Source: Verrucomicrobiales bacterium (GTDB taxonomy: Bacteria; Verrucomicrobiota; Verrucomicrobiia; Verrucomicrobiales; V1-33). From it: a stretch of DNA of 33,371 nucleotides. The notes under the pieces were generated by a model that was given only the letters and a program-made list of their open reading frames with translations, made no database searches and was not told where the DNA came from. The stretch is from contig JAGNEJ010000055.1 of assembly GCA_018003315.1 (NCBI GenBank), forward strand, positions 1 to 33,371. Reading direction: 5' to 3'. Shown piece after piece: positions 1 through 6,453 of the stretch (positions within the stretch are counted from its first letter, which is position 1; each line of letters starts with the position of its first letter). The translations under genes were made by a program, and so were the position numbers.

Positions 1-1
1 T

Positions 2-274
2 CTTTATCTCGTGCAGCAGCTGCATTGCTACCCGCCAGACTATCTCAATGAAGCCGCCCCCCTGGACCGCCTGCTGGAAATTGTGGAGCATTTCGAGGAA
101 GACCTCACGGACAAAGTCCGCCCGCATCCTCCCCTGCATGTGACCGTCTGGATTGGGGAGCCGCTTCCCGTGGAGCCGGTCCGGCGTCCGCGTCCGGACC
201 CGCTGATGCCCGCGCTGCGCAGCCGCATGGAACAACTCATGGAGGCCAGCAGAGCCGCCGCCCGTTCGGACTAG
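2..274 (+). CDS. C-terminal part of a probable phospholipid/glycerol acyltransferase (partial)
   Basis: This reading frame is already open at the left edge of the window and ends at TAG 272-274, so only about 90 C-terminal residues are visible. The segment 'VTVWIGEPLPVEP' followed by 'DPLMPALRSRMEQLMEA' resembles the end of PlsC-like 1-acylglycerol-3-phosphate acyltransferases, where a strand with 'IGEPI' precedes a helix that closes the domain. The catalytic HX4D motif would lie upstream, outside the window, so the assignment cannot be confirmed. The next gene starts one base after the stop codon and encodes a lipid-phosphate-type membrane enzyme, which suits a lipid-metabolism pair. A GTG at 11 is in frame but is unlikely to be the start, because the frame continues upstream of it. 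Confidence 0.5.
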   Translation, partial: LYLVQQLHCYPPDYLNEAAPLDRLLEIVEHFEEDLTDKVRPHPPLHVTVWIGEPLPVEPVRRPRPDPLMPALRSRMEQLMEASRAAARSD

Positions 275-275
275 C

Positions 276-923
276 ATGATTGCATCCTATCTGACCCAGA
301 CGCTCATCCGCGCCGCCATGGTGGTCGCGGCCCTCGGCATCTGGCACTGGACCCAGTCGCTCATCGGATGCCGCAAGAATCCCCAGGCAGGCATCGGCGA
401 CTGGTTCCACCAGCGCACGGCCGCGGTGCACCGCTGGCTGACGAACCACCCCGCCGCCACGGACCGGTTTCTCATCGCCAGTTCCCTGGCCATTGACCTC
501 TGCGGCCTGGCCATCCTCGGCGTTTCCATTTTCGGCCGCACCATCGAGCCGTTCCTGGCGCTCATCCTTGTTTTTTCCCTCCGGCAAATTTGTCAGGGAC
601 TCTGCGCGCTGCCTCCTCCCGAGGGAATGATCTGGCGTGATCCCGGCTTTCCCTCGCTGCTTGTCACCTACGGGGTGAGCAATGATCTTTTCTTCTCCGG
701 CCACACCGCCCTGGTGGTCCTGGCCGGCATCGAGGCGGCGCACCTTGGCCCATCCTGGCTGGCGGTGGTGGCAGTGGTTCACGCAGTGGTGCAGGCGGGA
801 TTTGTGCTGCTGCTGCGCGCCCACTACATGCTGGATGTCCTCGCCGGCGCCTGGGCGGCATGGTTCGCCGCGGACATGGCCCGCCATCTTGCGCCATGGC
901 TGGACGCTCTCACGGGTGCGTAA
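276..923 (+). CDS. PAP2/sphingomyelin-synthase-like membrane phosphatase or phosphotransferase
   Basis: A 215-residue integral membrane protein with about five or six hydrophobic segments. Residues 136-144 read 'NDLFFSGHT' and residues 181-190 read 'RAHYMLDVLA'. These match the two catalytic motifs of the sphingomyelin-synthase-like PAP2 family (SGHT and HYxxDV), giving a candidate catalytic triad of His143, His183 and Asp187. Family members cleave lipid phosphates or transfer phospho-head groups at the membrane surface; the substrate here is unknown. The ATG lies one base after the stop of the acyltransferase-like gene, so the two are almost certainly co-transcribed. It converges on trpF with a gap of only 15 nt. 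Confidence 0.75.
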   Translation: MIASYLTQTLIRAAMVVAALGIWHWTQSLIGCRKNPQAGIGDWFHQRTAAVHRWLTNHPAATDRFLIASSLAIDLCGLAILGVSIFGRTIEPFLALILVFSLRQICQGLCALPPPEGMIWRDPGFPSLLVTYGVSNDLFFSGHTALVVLAGIEAAHLGPSWLAVVAVVHAVVQAGFVLLLRAHYMLDVLAGAWAAWFAADMARHLAPWLDALTGA

Positions 924-938
924 ATTCAGCCCCCGCGG

Positions 939-1646
939 TCAATGCCGGTGCGGGTTTCCCTGCTGCAGCCCGCCGAATGACTGCCTGCAGCGCGCCACCT
1001 CCCTGGCAAAACGGCGCACCCGCTCCGAATCCTTGCGGCCGGGTGCCAGTTCCACGCCGCTGGCCACGTCCACGGCATGCGGCCGCACCGCCTCCACGGC
1101 GGAGGCGACGTTTTCCGGAGCAAGGCCGCCGCTGAGGATGATGCGTTTGTCAGGAAAACCACGGACCGCCTGCTGCGCCAGCGCCCAGTCACAGGGCACT
1201 CCCCCGCCCCCGTAAGCACCCGGCTGCCACGCATCCAGCAGGACATCCACCGCCGGACAGGCGGCCACTTTTTCCAGATCCGCCTCCGACCGCAATGCCA
1301 GGGCGCGAATGCAGCGCACGCCCCTGTCCAGATGCTGCCGTACAAAATCCTCCGGCTCATCGCCGTGAAACTGCACCGCATCAATGCAGCCAGTGCGCAG
1401 CACCGCATCGATTTCCTCCGCCGTGGCATTGACGAAAACGCCCACCCGGCAGACGCCTTCCGGCACCGCATCCAGCCATTGCCTGGCGGATGCCAGCGGA
1501 TGCCAGCGCTTGGACTTCGGCCAGAAATTGATGCCGATGGCGGCGACGCCGGCCTCGGCGCAGGCCATGGCATCCCCCAACTGCGTCAGGCCGCAGACCT
1601 TGGCCTGCGGCGCGGGCTGGTTGGGATTTGGAAACGGCGGCCTCAT
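939..1646 (-). CDS. trpF: Phosphoribosylanthranilate isomerase
   Basis: A 235-residue TIM-barrel enzyme of tryptophan synthesis that converts N-(5'-phosphoribosyl)anthranilate to the ribulose form (CdRP). Family landmarks appear in order: 'KVCGLT' near residue 16, where the cysteine is the usual catalytic base; 'AIGINFWPKS'; 'DAVQFHGDE'; 'VDVLLDAW' with the catalytic aspartate; a glycine loop; 'RIILSGGL'; and 'VDVASGVE' with 'PGRKD', which binds phosphate. The start codon overlaps the stop of the upstream receiver-like gene (ATGA, 1646-1643), so translation is probably coupled. It is the last gene of the tmk-holB operon and is not beside other trp genes in this window. Confidence 0.95.
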   Translation of the reverse strand: MRPPFPNPNQPAPQAKVCGLTQLGDAMACAEAGVAAIGINFWPKSKRWHPLASARQWLDAVPEGVCRVGVFVNATAEEIDAVLRTGCIDAVQFHGDEPEDFVRQHLDRGVRCIRALALRSEADLEKVAACPAVDVLLDAWQPGAYGGGGVPCDWALAQQAVRGFPDKRIILSGGLAPENVASAVEAVRPHAVDVASGVELAPGRKDSERVRRFAREVARCRQSFGGLQQGNPHRH

Positions 1647-2275
1647 TCCGGAATCGATTGCATGGGTTCGCTGCGCAGTGGCAGCACGCCCCTGACTTTT
1701 GCCAGCAGCCGGGAAGCATCAAGCGGAACCGCCAACAGTCCGCGGACCCGCACATCGCGCAGCAGTTCTTCATGCCGTCCCATTTCCGCTGCTCCGCAAA
1801 AATACAGCACCTGCGGCAGTCTGCGGAGGCCGCGGGAAAAGCGGTACGCAGCATCCAGGAGATCAAAGAGCAGGGGGCCGTGCAACACTGGCAGCATCAT
1901 GTCGAAAAGAAACAGATCGAAATCGCGCTGCAGGGCCAGTTGATAAGCCGTCAGCGCGGAAGTGGTGCGCTCCACCTGACAACAATGCGCACTCTCCAGC
2001 GAGTCGCTGGCCAGCCGCGCCGTTGCCAGATCGGGATGCGCCACCAGCACCCGGCAGGAGCGCGGCGGCACTGAAGATTCCGCGACTGCAGCACCGCTCA
2101 CCGGGGGCGGCTCCGCGGATTCCGACGGTTTCACCGTTCGCCTTTTGGGCCGTGCTGCGGCTGGCGGTTTCTCCGCTGCACCGCTGGATTTTTTCACGGT
2201 ACGGGACCGCTTGGCGGGAACGGGACCGCCGGTGGGAGCGCCGTCCGGCGCTGCGCTGTCAGACTCGTTCGTCAC
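1643..2275 (-). CDS. Degenerate response-regulator receiver protein with basic Ala/Pro/Lys-rich N-terminus
   Basis: About 210 residues if translation begins at GTG 2275, ten bases after the holB stop; an upstream in-frame ATG at 2377 would overlap holB by about 90 nt and is less likely. Residues 1 to about 70 are low-complexity and rich in Ala, Pro, Lys, Arg and Ser ('AKRSRTVKKSSGA', 'ARPKRRTVKPSES'). Then a receiver-like fold begins with 'CRVLVAHPD' and continues to 'FDLFLFDMMLPVLHG', which places an Asp at the usual phospho-acceptor position. The acidic pair normally found after the first strand is replaced by Ala-His, and the lysine expected before a proline is missing ('LLAVPLD'). It is therefore probably a pseudo-receiver acting through protein contacts. 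Its stop overlaps the trpF start. Function unknown. Confidence 0.7.
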   Translation of the reverse strand: MTNESDSAAPDGAPTGGPVPAKRSRTVKKSSGAAEKPPAAARPKRRTVKPSESAEPPPVSGAAVAESSVPPRSCRVLVAHPDLATARLASDSLESAHCCQVERTTSALTAYQLALQRDFDLFLFDMMLPVLHGPLLFDLLDAAYRFSRGLRRLPQVLYFCGAAEMGRHEELLRDVRVRGLLAVPLDASRLLAKVRGVLPLRSEPMQSIPE

Positions 2276-2285
2276 GGTGAAATGG

Positions 2286-3254
2286 TTAGCCAAAAGCCTT
2301 GAGAAACCCCACCTCCAGCGCCAGAGCCTCGCGGGCGTTGGTGGCCAGGTTGCGCCGCAGTTCCTCGATGGCATCATGCCGCCGCCGCAGTTCCACCGCG
2401 GAGAACTGCGCTGCCAGTTGGGATGTCAGGGCGCTGCATCCGGGAAGCTCCAGCGCCGGAGCACCGGCCTGACGCCGCATGATTTCCCCCATCCACACAA
2501 ACAGCAGCGCCAGCAGGGCGTTGCGTTCCTCCTGGTATTGGGACTCGGTCAGGTCTTCGTGGTATTCCTTGCGCCCCTTGAGCCAGGAGCCGTCCGTGCT
2601 CTTGGCGTATTCCTCCACCTCCTCCCGGTGGGCGGCTTCATTAGCCTTCTGAATGCGTTCCCGGATTTCTCCCAGCAGCTCCTGGAATTGGCGCAGTAGG
2701 GCCATCGCCCGGTTGGGATTCAGGTCTCCTTGAAAATGCCGCCCCAGTGCCTCCACCATCTGCTCCTGTTCCGGCGTCAGGTCCATTCCCTGCAGGCCCG
2801 GTCGGAAAAGCGGAACCCGCACGCAGCGCGACCGCACCGTGGGCAGGAGCTGTTCCGGCTGCCGCGTCAGCAGCAGCAGCAGGGTGCCGGGCGGAGGTTC
2901 CTCCAGTGTCTTCAAAAAGGCATTGGCGGCCGGTTCCGTCATCCGGTCCGCATCCACCACAATCCCCAGCTTGCAGGCCGCATGGGAGGTCAACTGCAAA
3001 CCCTGCTCCAGGCTGCGCATGGGATCGATTTTGATGCGCCGGGACTTGGAATCCGGCTCCACCACATGCGCACCCAGTCCGGCGAGGTCTGAAAATTCCG
3101 CTGCGTCCCAGCCGTTGACCAAATTGGCCACCCGGCGGGCCAGTTCCTTCAAATCCTCGCCAAAGGGTCCGGAAATGAGGAAGCCATGCGCAAGCCGTCC
3201 CTGCCTGGCGGCCTGAGCGATGTGCCCGAATGCCTGATCAACGGAAAACGCCAT
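2286..3254 (-). CDS. holB: DNA polymerase III delta' (clamp-loader) subunit
   Basis: A 322-residue AAA+ protein of the sliding-clamp loader. The N-terminus 'FGHIAQAARQGRLAHGFLISGP' matches the delta'/tau opening, and 'VVDADRMTEPAANAFLKTLEEPP' followed by 'LLLLLTRQPEQLLPTVRSRC' is the diagnostic Walker-B/sensor/SRC block of this family. The P-loop position reads 'GPFGEDLKEL', without the Lys-Ser/Thr, so ATP hydrolysis is not expected, as in known delta' subunits. The zinc-binding cysteines found in many DnaX/HolB proteins are not seen. The start overlaps the 3' end of tmk by 17 nt, a common tmk-holB arrangement. Confidence 0.9.
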   Translation of the reverse strand: MAFSVDQAFGHIAQAARQGRLAHGFLISGPFGEDLKELARRVANLVNGWDAAEFSDLAGLGAHVVEPDSKSRRIKIDPMRSLEQGLQLTSHAACKLGIVVDADRMTEPAANAFLKTLEEPPPGTLLLLLTRQPEQLLPTVRSRCVRVPLFRPGLQGMDLTPEQEQMVEALGRHFQGDLNPNRAMALLRQFQELLGEIRERIQKANEAAHREEVEEYAKSTDGSWLKGRKEYHEDLTESQYQEERNALLALLFVWMGEIMRRQAGAPALELPGCSALTSQLAAQFSAVELRRRHDAIEELRRNLATNAREALALEVGFLKAFG

Positions 3255-3897
3255 AAAATCGTTCGGTTAAGGTCTGCCGGATGGCGTCGGCCAGGGAATC
3301 TGCGTCCCTGGTGGCGTCGAGCCTGACAATGCGGTCGGGATTTTCCGCGGCCAGCATCAGGTATCCCTCGCGCACCGCTTCATGAAAAGCCGTTCCCGCA
3401 GCCTCCATTCGGTCCGGCACTCCGGTGCGGGACCGCGCCCTGGCCAGGCCGTCGGTCACCGGAATGTCGAGCAGGAAGGTGATGTCCGGCACGCAGTCGC
3501 CCACGGCAAAGCGGTTGATGAAAGCAACGGCCTGCGCTGCCAGTTGGCGCCCTGCGCCTTGATAGACTGTGGTGGAGTCCCAAAACCGGTCCGCCACCAC
3601 ATGACAGCCCGCTGCCAGAGCCGGGCGGATTTTTTCCCGGACCAACTGAGCGCGGCTCGCCGCGAACAGCAGCAGTTCACTTTCCGCAGTCATGTTCGCC
3701 GCCTCCGGCGTGTGCTGCAGCAGGTGGCGGATCACTTCGCCCACCGCAGTGCCGCCCGGTTCCCTGACAGGCAGCACGTCCTGTGCGTTTTCACCAAGCC
3801 GTTGCAGCAACCGGCGGACCTGCGTGGATTTTCCGCAGCCTTCGCCGCCTTCAAAACTGATGAACACCCCGCGGTGTCTGCGCGCTTCGCCTGCCAT
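3238..3897 (-). CDS. tmk: Thymidylate kinase
   Basis: A 219-residue dTMP kinase, the step making dTDP for DNA synthesis. The P-loop 'FEGGEGCGKST' lies at residues 15-25, 'REPGGT' follows, and the DR(Y/F) nucleotide-binding motif appears as 'VVADRFWDSTTVYQGAGR'. 'PDITFLLDIP' is the conserved strand before the lid region 'RARSRTG..DRME'. ATG 3897 was chosen because AGGAG sits six bases upstream and it matches the normal family N-terminus. The frame stays open far upstream (to about 5082), but that stretch lies antisense to two other genes. First gene of the operon tmk, holB, pseudo-receiver, trpF. Confidence 0.93.
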   Translation of the reverse strand: MAGEARRHRGVFISFEGGEGCGKSTQVRRLLQRLGENAQDVLPVREPGGTAVGEVIRHLLQHTPEAANMTAESELLLFAASRAQLVREKIRPALAAGCHVVADRFWDSTTVYQGAGRQLAAQAVAFINRFAVGDCVPDITFLLDIPVTDGLARARSRTGVPDRMEAAGTAFHEAVREGYLMLAAENPDRIVRLDATRDADSLADAIRQTLTERFYGVFR

Positions 3898-4018
3898 GGG
3901 CTGCTCCTTAGCCCGCCCACGGGGAATTTCCAGAAAAACCTCCTTTCGGCCCAAATTCCCAGCGAACACTCCGCGCTTGGCGGTTGCAACTTCCGCCGAT
4001 TCCGCCACCGTGCGGACG

Positions 4019-4450
4019 ATGAAATCACCCCTGAGCCGCCTCGCTTTACTCGCCGGAATTTTGGTTGCCCTGGCCGCACTGTTCCAGAAGCAGATTGCCA
4101 ATGCCACCGGCAACCCCATGACCGAACCGACCACCCTGGAACAGGTAGTCAGCGCGGTGAAAGGTGCCGCAGGCACGGCACTCATCCAGGTTCCAACCCA
4201 CCCGGTAGCGGCCGTCATTTTCTGGGCAGGTCTGGCGGTCGCAGGGTTCGCCCTGTTTGCCTGGATTGTCGAAGACTGCTTCTGGCTTCCACTCATCGCC
4301 GCATGCCTCGGGCTGGCTGCCGCAGTTTTCAAACTGGCCTGGCTTCCGGTGCTGCTCGCCGCCGCCAAAGCCGGACAGTCCCAAGTGCGCCGCCGCCGCT
4401 CGACGGTGGCACCACAGTCGTCCTCCCGGCGCGGACGCCCGCGGCTGTGA
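4019..4450 (+). CDS. Small membrane protein of unknown function
   Basis: A 143-residue protein with an N-terminal hydrophobic segment ('LALLAGILVALAALF', residues about 7-21) and two further hydrophobic stretches around residues 67-85 and 88-115. It ends in a basic tail ('RRRRSTV', 'SSSRRGRPRL'). It is not recognised. The start ATG is divergent from tmk with about 120 nt between them. It could be an inner-membrane protein with cytoplasmic basic tail by the positive-inside rule. The coding case rests on the coherent hydrophobic pattern and the absence of a competing frame; the longer upstream extension of the same frame overlaps tmk and was not accepted. Confidence 0.6.
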   Translation: MKSPLSRLALLAGILVALAALFQKQIANATGNPMTEPTTLEQVVSAVKGAAGTALIQVPTHPVAAVIFWAGLAVAGFALFAWIVEDCFWLPLIAACLGLAAAVFKLAWLPVLLAAAKAGQSQVRRRRSTVAPQSSSRRGRPRL

Positions 4451-4499
4451 TCGGTGCAAAAATCCTTTCCAACTAGCAAAATTCCCCGCGGCTGGCCAC

Positions 4500-4527
4500 T
4501 TGCGGAAATGGCATTCCTGCCTAGTCT
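4500..4527 (+). promoter_or_regulatory. Candidate sigma70-type promoter close to start codon
   Basis: TTGCGG (4500-4505), a 16-nt spacer, then TAGTCT (4522-4527), ending nine bases before ATG 4537. Transcription starting at the usual distance would give an almost leaderless mRNA for the lipoprotein gene. Read by eye only. Confidence 0.3.
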
Positions 4528-4536
4528 TGGTGCCCC

Positions 4537-5058
4537 ATGAAATTTCGCTGCATTCCGATGATGCTGGCCGCCGCCACGGCAGCCGGATTCCTTTTCACTT
4601 CCTGTGCCGACACGCCGGATTATCAGGGCCGCCAGCGTCCCTACGTGCCGCGGGTCGCGGTGCCTCCGATGGAAGAACTCAATGAATACGAGCGTCAGCG
4701 CCTGCCCGAAGTCGAAGATTGCCTGACGGATGCCGGCTACCGCATCACCACGGCAGGTTCGGCGGAATTTCGGCTGGAATTTTCTATCGAATCCGGTCCG
4801 GTGAATACGGACACCACTTTGGCGCTGCTTCGCGGAAATTCTGAAGTGGCTCGTTCCTCCGCCCGCCAGCGCAGCGCCCTCAGTGTCGTCCAGCGCAGCC
4901 GGGTGGTGGACCAGTCCTTCAAAAAATGCCTCGATGACTTCCACACCCGCCTCCCGCGCGGCGGTGCCTACTACGGCGGCTCCCAACATCCACAGAGTCA
5001 GTATCCGCAGGATTATCCCCAGCAACGCCCCGACTGGCAGTCCGGCTGGCAGGAATAG
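4537..5058 (+). CDS. Putative lipoprotein of unknown function
   Basis: A 173-residue protein with a typical lipoprotein signal: 'MKFRCIPMMLAAATAAGFLFTSC', with lipobox FTSC and the modified cysteine near residue 23. The mature part has a conserved-looking middle ('EELNEYERQRLPEVEDCLTDAGY', abbreviated here in sense) followed by a segment that may be a beta-rich domain. It ends in a Gln/Pro/Gly/Tyr-rich tail that looks disordered ('QHPQSQYPQDYPQQ'). I do not recognise the family. It is probably anchored in a membrane facing the periplasm. A candidate promoter ends nine bases upstream. Convergent with the oxidoreductase, 48 nt between stop codons. Confidence 0.75.
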   Translation: MKFRCIPMMLAAATAAGFLFTSCADTPDYQGRQRPYVPRVAVPPMEELNEYERQRLPEVEDCLTDAGYRITTAGSAEFRLEFSIESGPVNTDTTLALLRGNSEVARSSARQRSALSVVQRSRVVDQSFKKCLDDFHTRLPRGGAYYGGSQHPQSQYPQDYPQQRPDWQSGWQE

Positions 5059-5094
5059 CCGCCGCCTTGCTGCGCCCGGCATGGGTCGCCATCC

Positions 5095-5106
5095 GCAACC
5101 GGTTGC
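5095..5106. other. Perfect 12-bp palindrome at a convergent gene junction
   Basis: GCAACCGGTTGC lies directly after the stop codon of the oxidoreductase gene (which ends at 5107) and downstream of the lipoprotein gene. It may be part of a weak bidirectional terminator, but there is no U-tract, so this is only a structural note. Confidence 0.25.
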
Positions 5107-6309
5107 TCAGCTGGACCTCGCGGCGGAAGGCAGGAACACCCACTGGCGCTTGGCGGAGCTTTTCAGAATGGCTTCGCACAGCGCCACCTCGTGATGCCCG
5201 TCGGCGGCGGTGGCGAACAGCACCGGGGTTTTGCGCCCGGAGGCGATGTGCTGATAGACGGCTCGGCAGTGCATTTTGTGGCTGTCCGGGAATCCCTCGG
5301 GGTGACCGCCAGGGTAGTCGGTAAAGCCCGCCACATCCTCACAGAATCCCGCAGTGCCGCGCTGCAGGATTTGATTGGGTTCGTCCCTGCGGCCAACGGT
5401 GATTTCATTGGGCTGCTCCAAGTTCCACCGCACGCTGCCCTTGGTGCCGTAAATGCCGAGATCCAGGCTGCATTTCCATCCCGCGGCGACTTGGGAAATG
5501 GCAGCGCTGGCATGGGTGCCATCGACAAACCCGTGGGAGGCCCGGCCAAACTGGAGCAGGACGGAACCGAAGTCCTCAGTGTCGCAGCGGTAGGGAATCA
5601 TCTTTTTGGGATCGACCCGCGCAAAAGTCCGCACCTCCCCGCGTGGCCGCCAGCGGGTCTTGTGGAAGGTTTCCAGGTGGGAAAAGACGCCCTTCACTCT
5701 GGCGCCAAGGATGAAGGACAGGGCATCAATCCAGTGCGTTCCGATGTCGCCGACAGCCCGCAGTTTCCCTCCTTCATCGGCCAGCAGCCGCCAGTTGTAG
5801 TCGGTGGCGTGGAGCAGCCAGTCCTGGAAAAAATGCCCCTGCACATGCATGATTTGCCCCAGGTCCCCGCGCTGGACCATGGCCCGCATCTGCAACACCG
5901 CAGGGAAAAAACGGCACATGTAATTCACCGCAAACACCGGCGCATTCCTCCGCTTCGCCGCCGCCACCACCTGCGCCGTTTCCGCCGTGGTCATCCCCAG
6001 CGGCTTTTCACACACGACGTGCTTTCCAGCCCGCAGAGCGGCCAGACACTGCTCCACATGCACCTTGTTCGGCGAGGTGATGTGCACCACATCCACATTG
6101 GGCGAATGCACCAGAGCTTCGTGGTCGTAGTCTCCATGCACTTCCGGAATCCCCCACGCAGCGGCCGTGGCGCGGGCGCTTTTGGTGGAACCACAAATGG
6201 CCGTCACCTGAACGCCGAGCCGCTTCAGCGCCTCAATGTGCACCGGTCCGATAAACCCCGTGCCAATAATTCCGGCACGCAGCGAATGAAGGGGAAGGTT
6301 TGCGCTCAT
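5107..6309 (-). CDS. Gfo/Idh/MocA-family NAD(P)-dependent oxidoreductase
   Basis: A 400-residue dehydrogenase of the glucose-fructose oxidoreductase/inositol dehydrogenase family. The N-terminal Rossmann fold shows 'GIIGTGFIG' (residues 13-21), the family motif 'HVVCEKPLGM' near residue 95 with the catalytic-region lysine, and 'VGDIGTHWIDAL' matching the DxGxHxxD active-site motif in the second domain. The length and the C-terminal part ('GHPEGFPDSHKMHCRAVYQHI') resemble the many sugar or cyclitol dehydrogenase homologues that are abundant in Verrucomicrobia and Planctomycetes. The substrate cannot be told from sequence. ATG 6309 was chosen because it precedes the fold by only about ten residues; an upstream in-frame start at 6363 is less likely. 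Divergent from the SIR2-TIR gene. Confidence 0.9.
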   Translation of the reverse strand: MSANLPLHSLRAGIIGTGFIGPVHIEALKRLGVQVTAICGSTKSARATAAAWGIPEVHGDYDHEALVHSPNVDVVHITSPNKVHVEQCLAALRAGKHVVCEKPLGMTTAETAQVVAAAKRRNAPVFAVNYMCRFFPAVLQMRAMVQRGDLGQIMHVQGHFFQDWLLHATDYNWRLLADEGGKLRAVGDIGTHWIDALSFILGARVKGVFSHLETFHKTRWRPRGEVRTFARVDPKKMIPYRCDTEDFGSVLLQFGRASHGFVDGTHASAAISQVAAGWKCSLDLGIYGTKGSVRWNLEQPNEITVGRRDEPNQILQRGTAGFCEDVAGFTDYPGGHPEGFPDSHKMHCRAVYQHIASGRKTPVLFATAADGHHEVALCEAILKSSAKRQWVFLPSAARSS

Positions 6310-6338
6310 GGCGGCAACTGAAACATCGCCCCCCCCAA

Positions 6339-6381
6339 CTTGCAAGGCAGGGCCTACCGCCACCCTGCCGCCGGCTGCAAG
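6339..6381. promoter_or_regulatory. Interrupted inverted repeat in the divergent oxidoreductase/SIR2-TIR intergenic region
   Basis: CTTGCA (6339-6344) and GGCAGGG (6346-6352) are mirrored by CCCTGCC (6363-6369) and TGCAAG (6376-6381). The two half-pairs are exact but unequally spaced. It lies between two divergent start codons, so it may be an operator or a transcript hairpin. Confidence 0.35.
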
Positions 6382-6388
6382 TGACGTC

Positions 6389-6417
6389 TTGCGCTTTGGA
6401 GTGGTTGTGGGCAGACT
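6389..6417 (+). promoter_or_regulatory. Weak candidate promoter for the SIR2-TIR/STAND operon
   Basis: TTGCGC (6389-6394), 17-nt spacer, CAGACT (6412-6417), 36 nt before ATG 6454. The -10 box departs from consensus at its first base. No clear ribosome binding site precedes the ATG. Confidence 0.25.
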
Positions 6418-6453
6418 GACCGGCAGCCGGACAGAACATCCGCCATCATTTTC

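Noticed and set aside
3898-5082. Upstream extension of the tmk frame to 614 codons
   Set aside because: It crosses two + strand genes and the tmk family N-terminus begins at ATG 3897, which has its own ribosome binding site.
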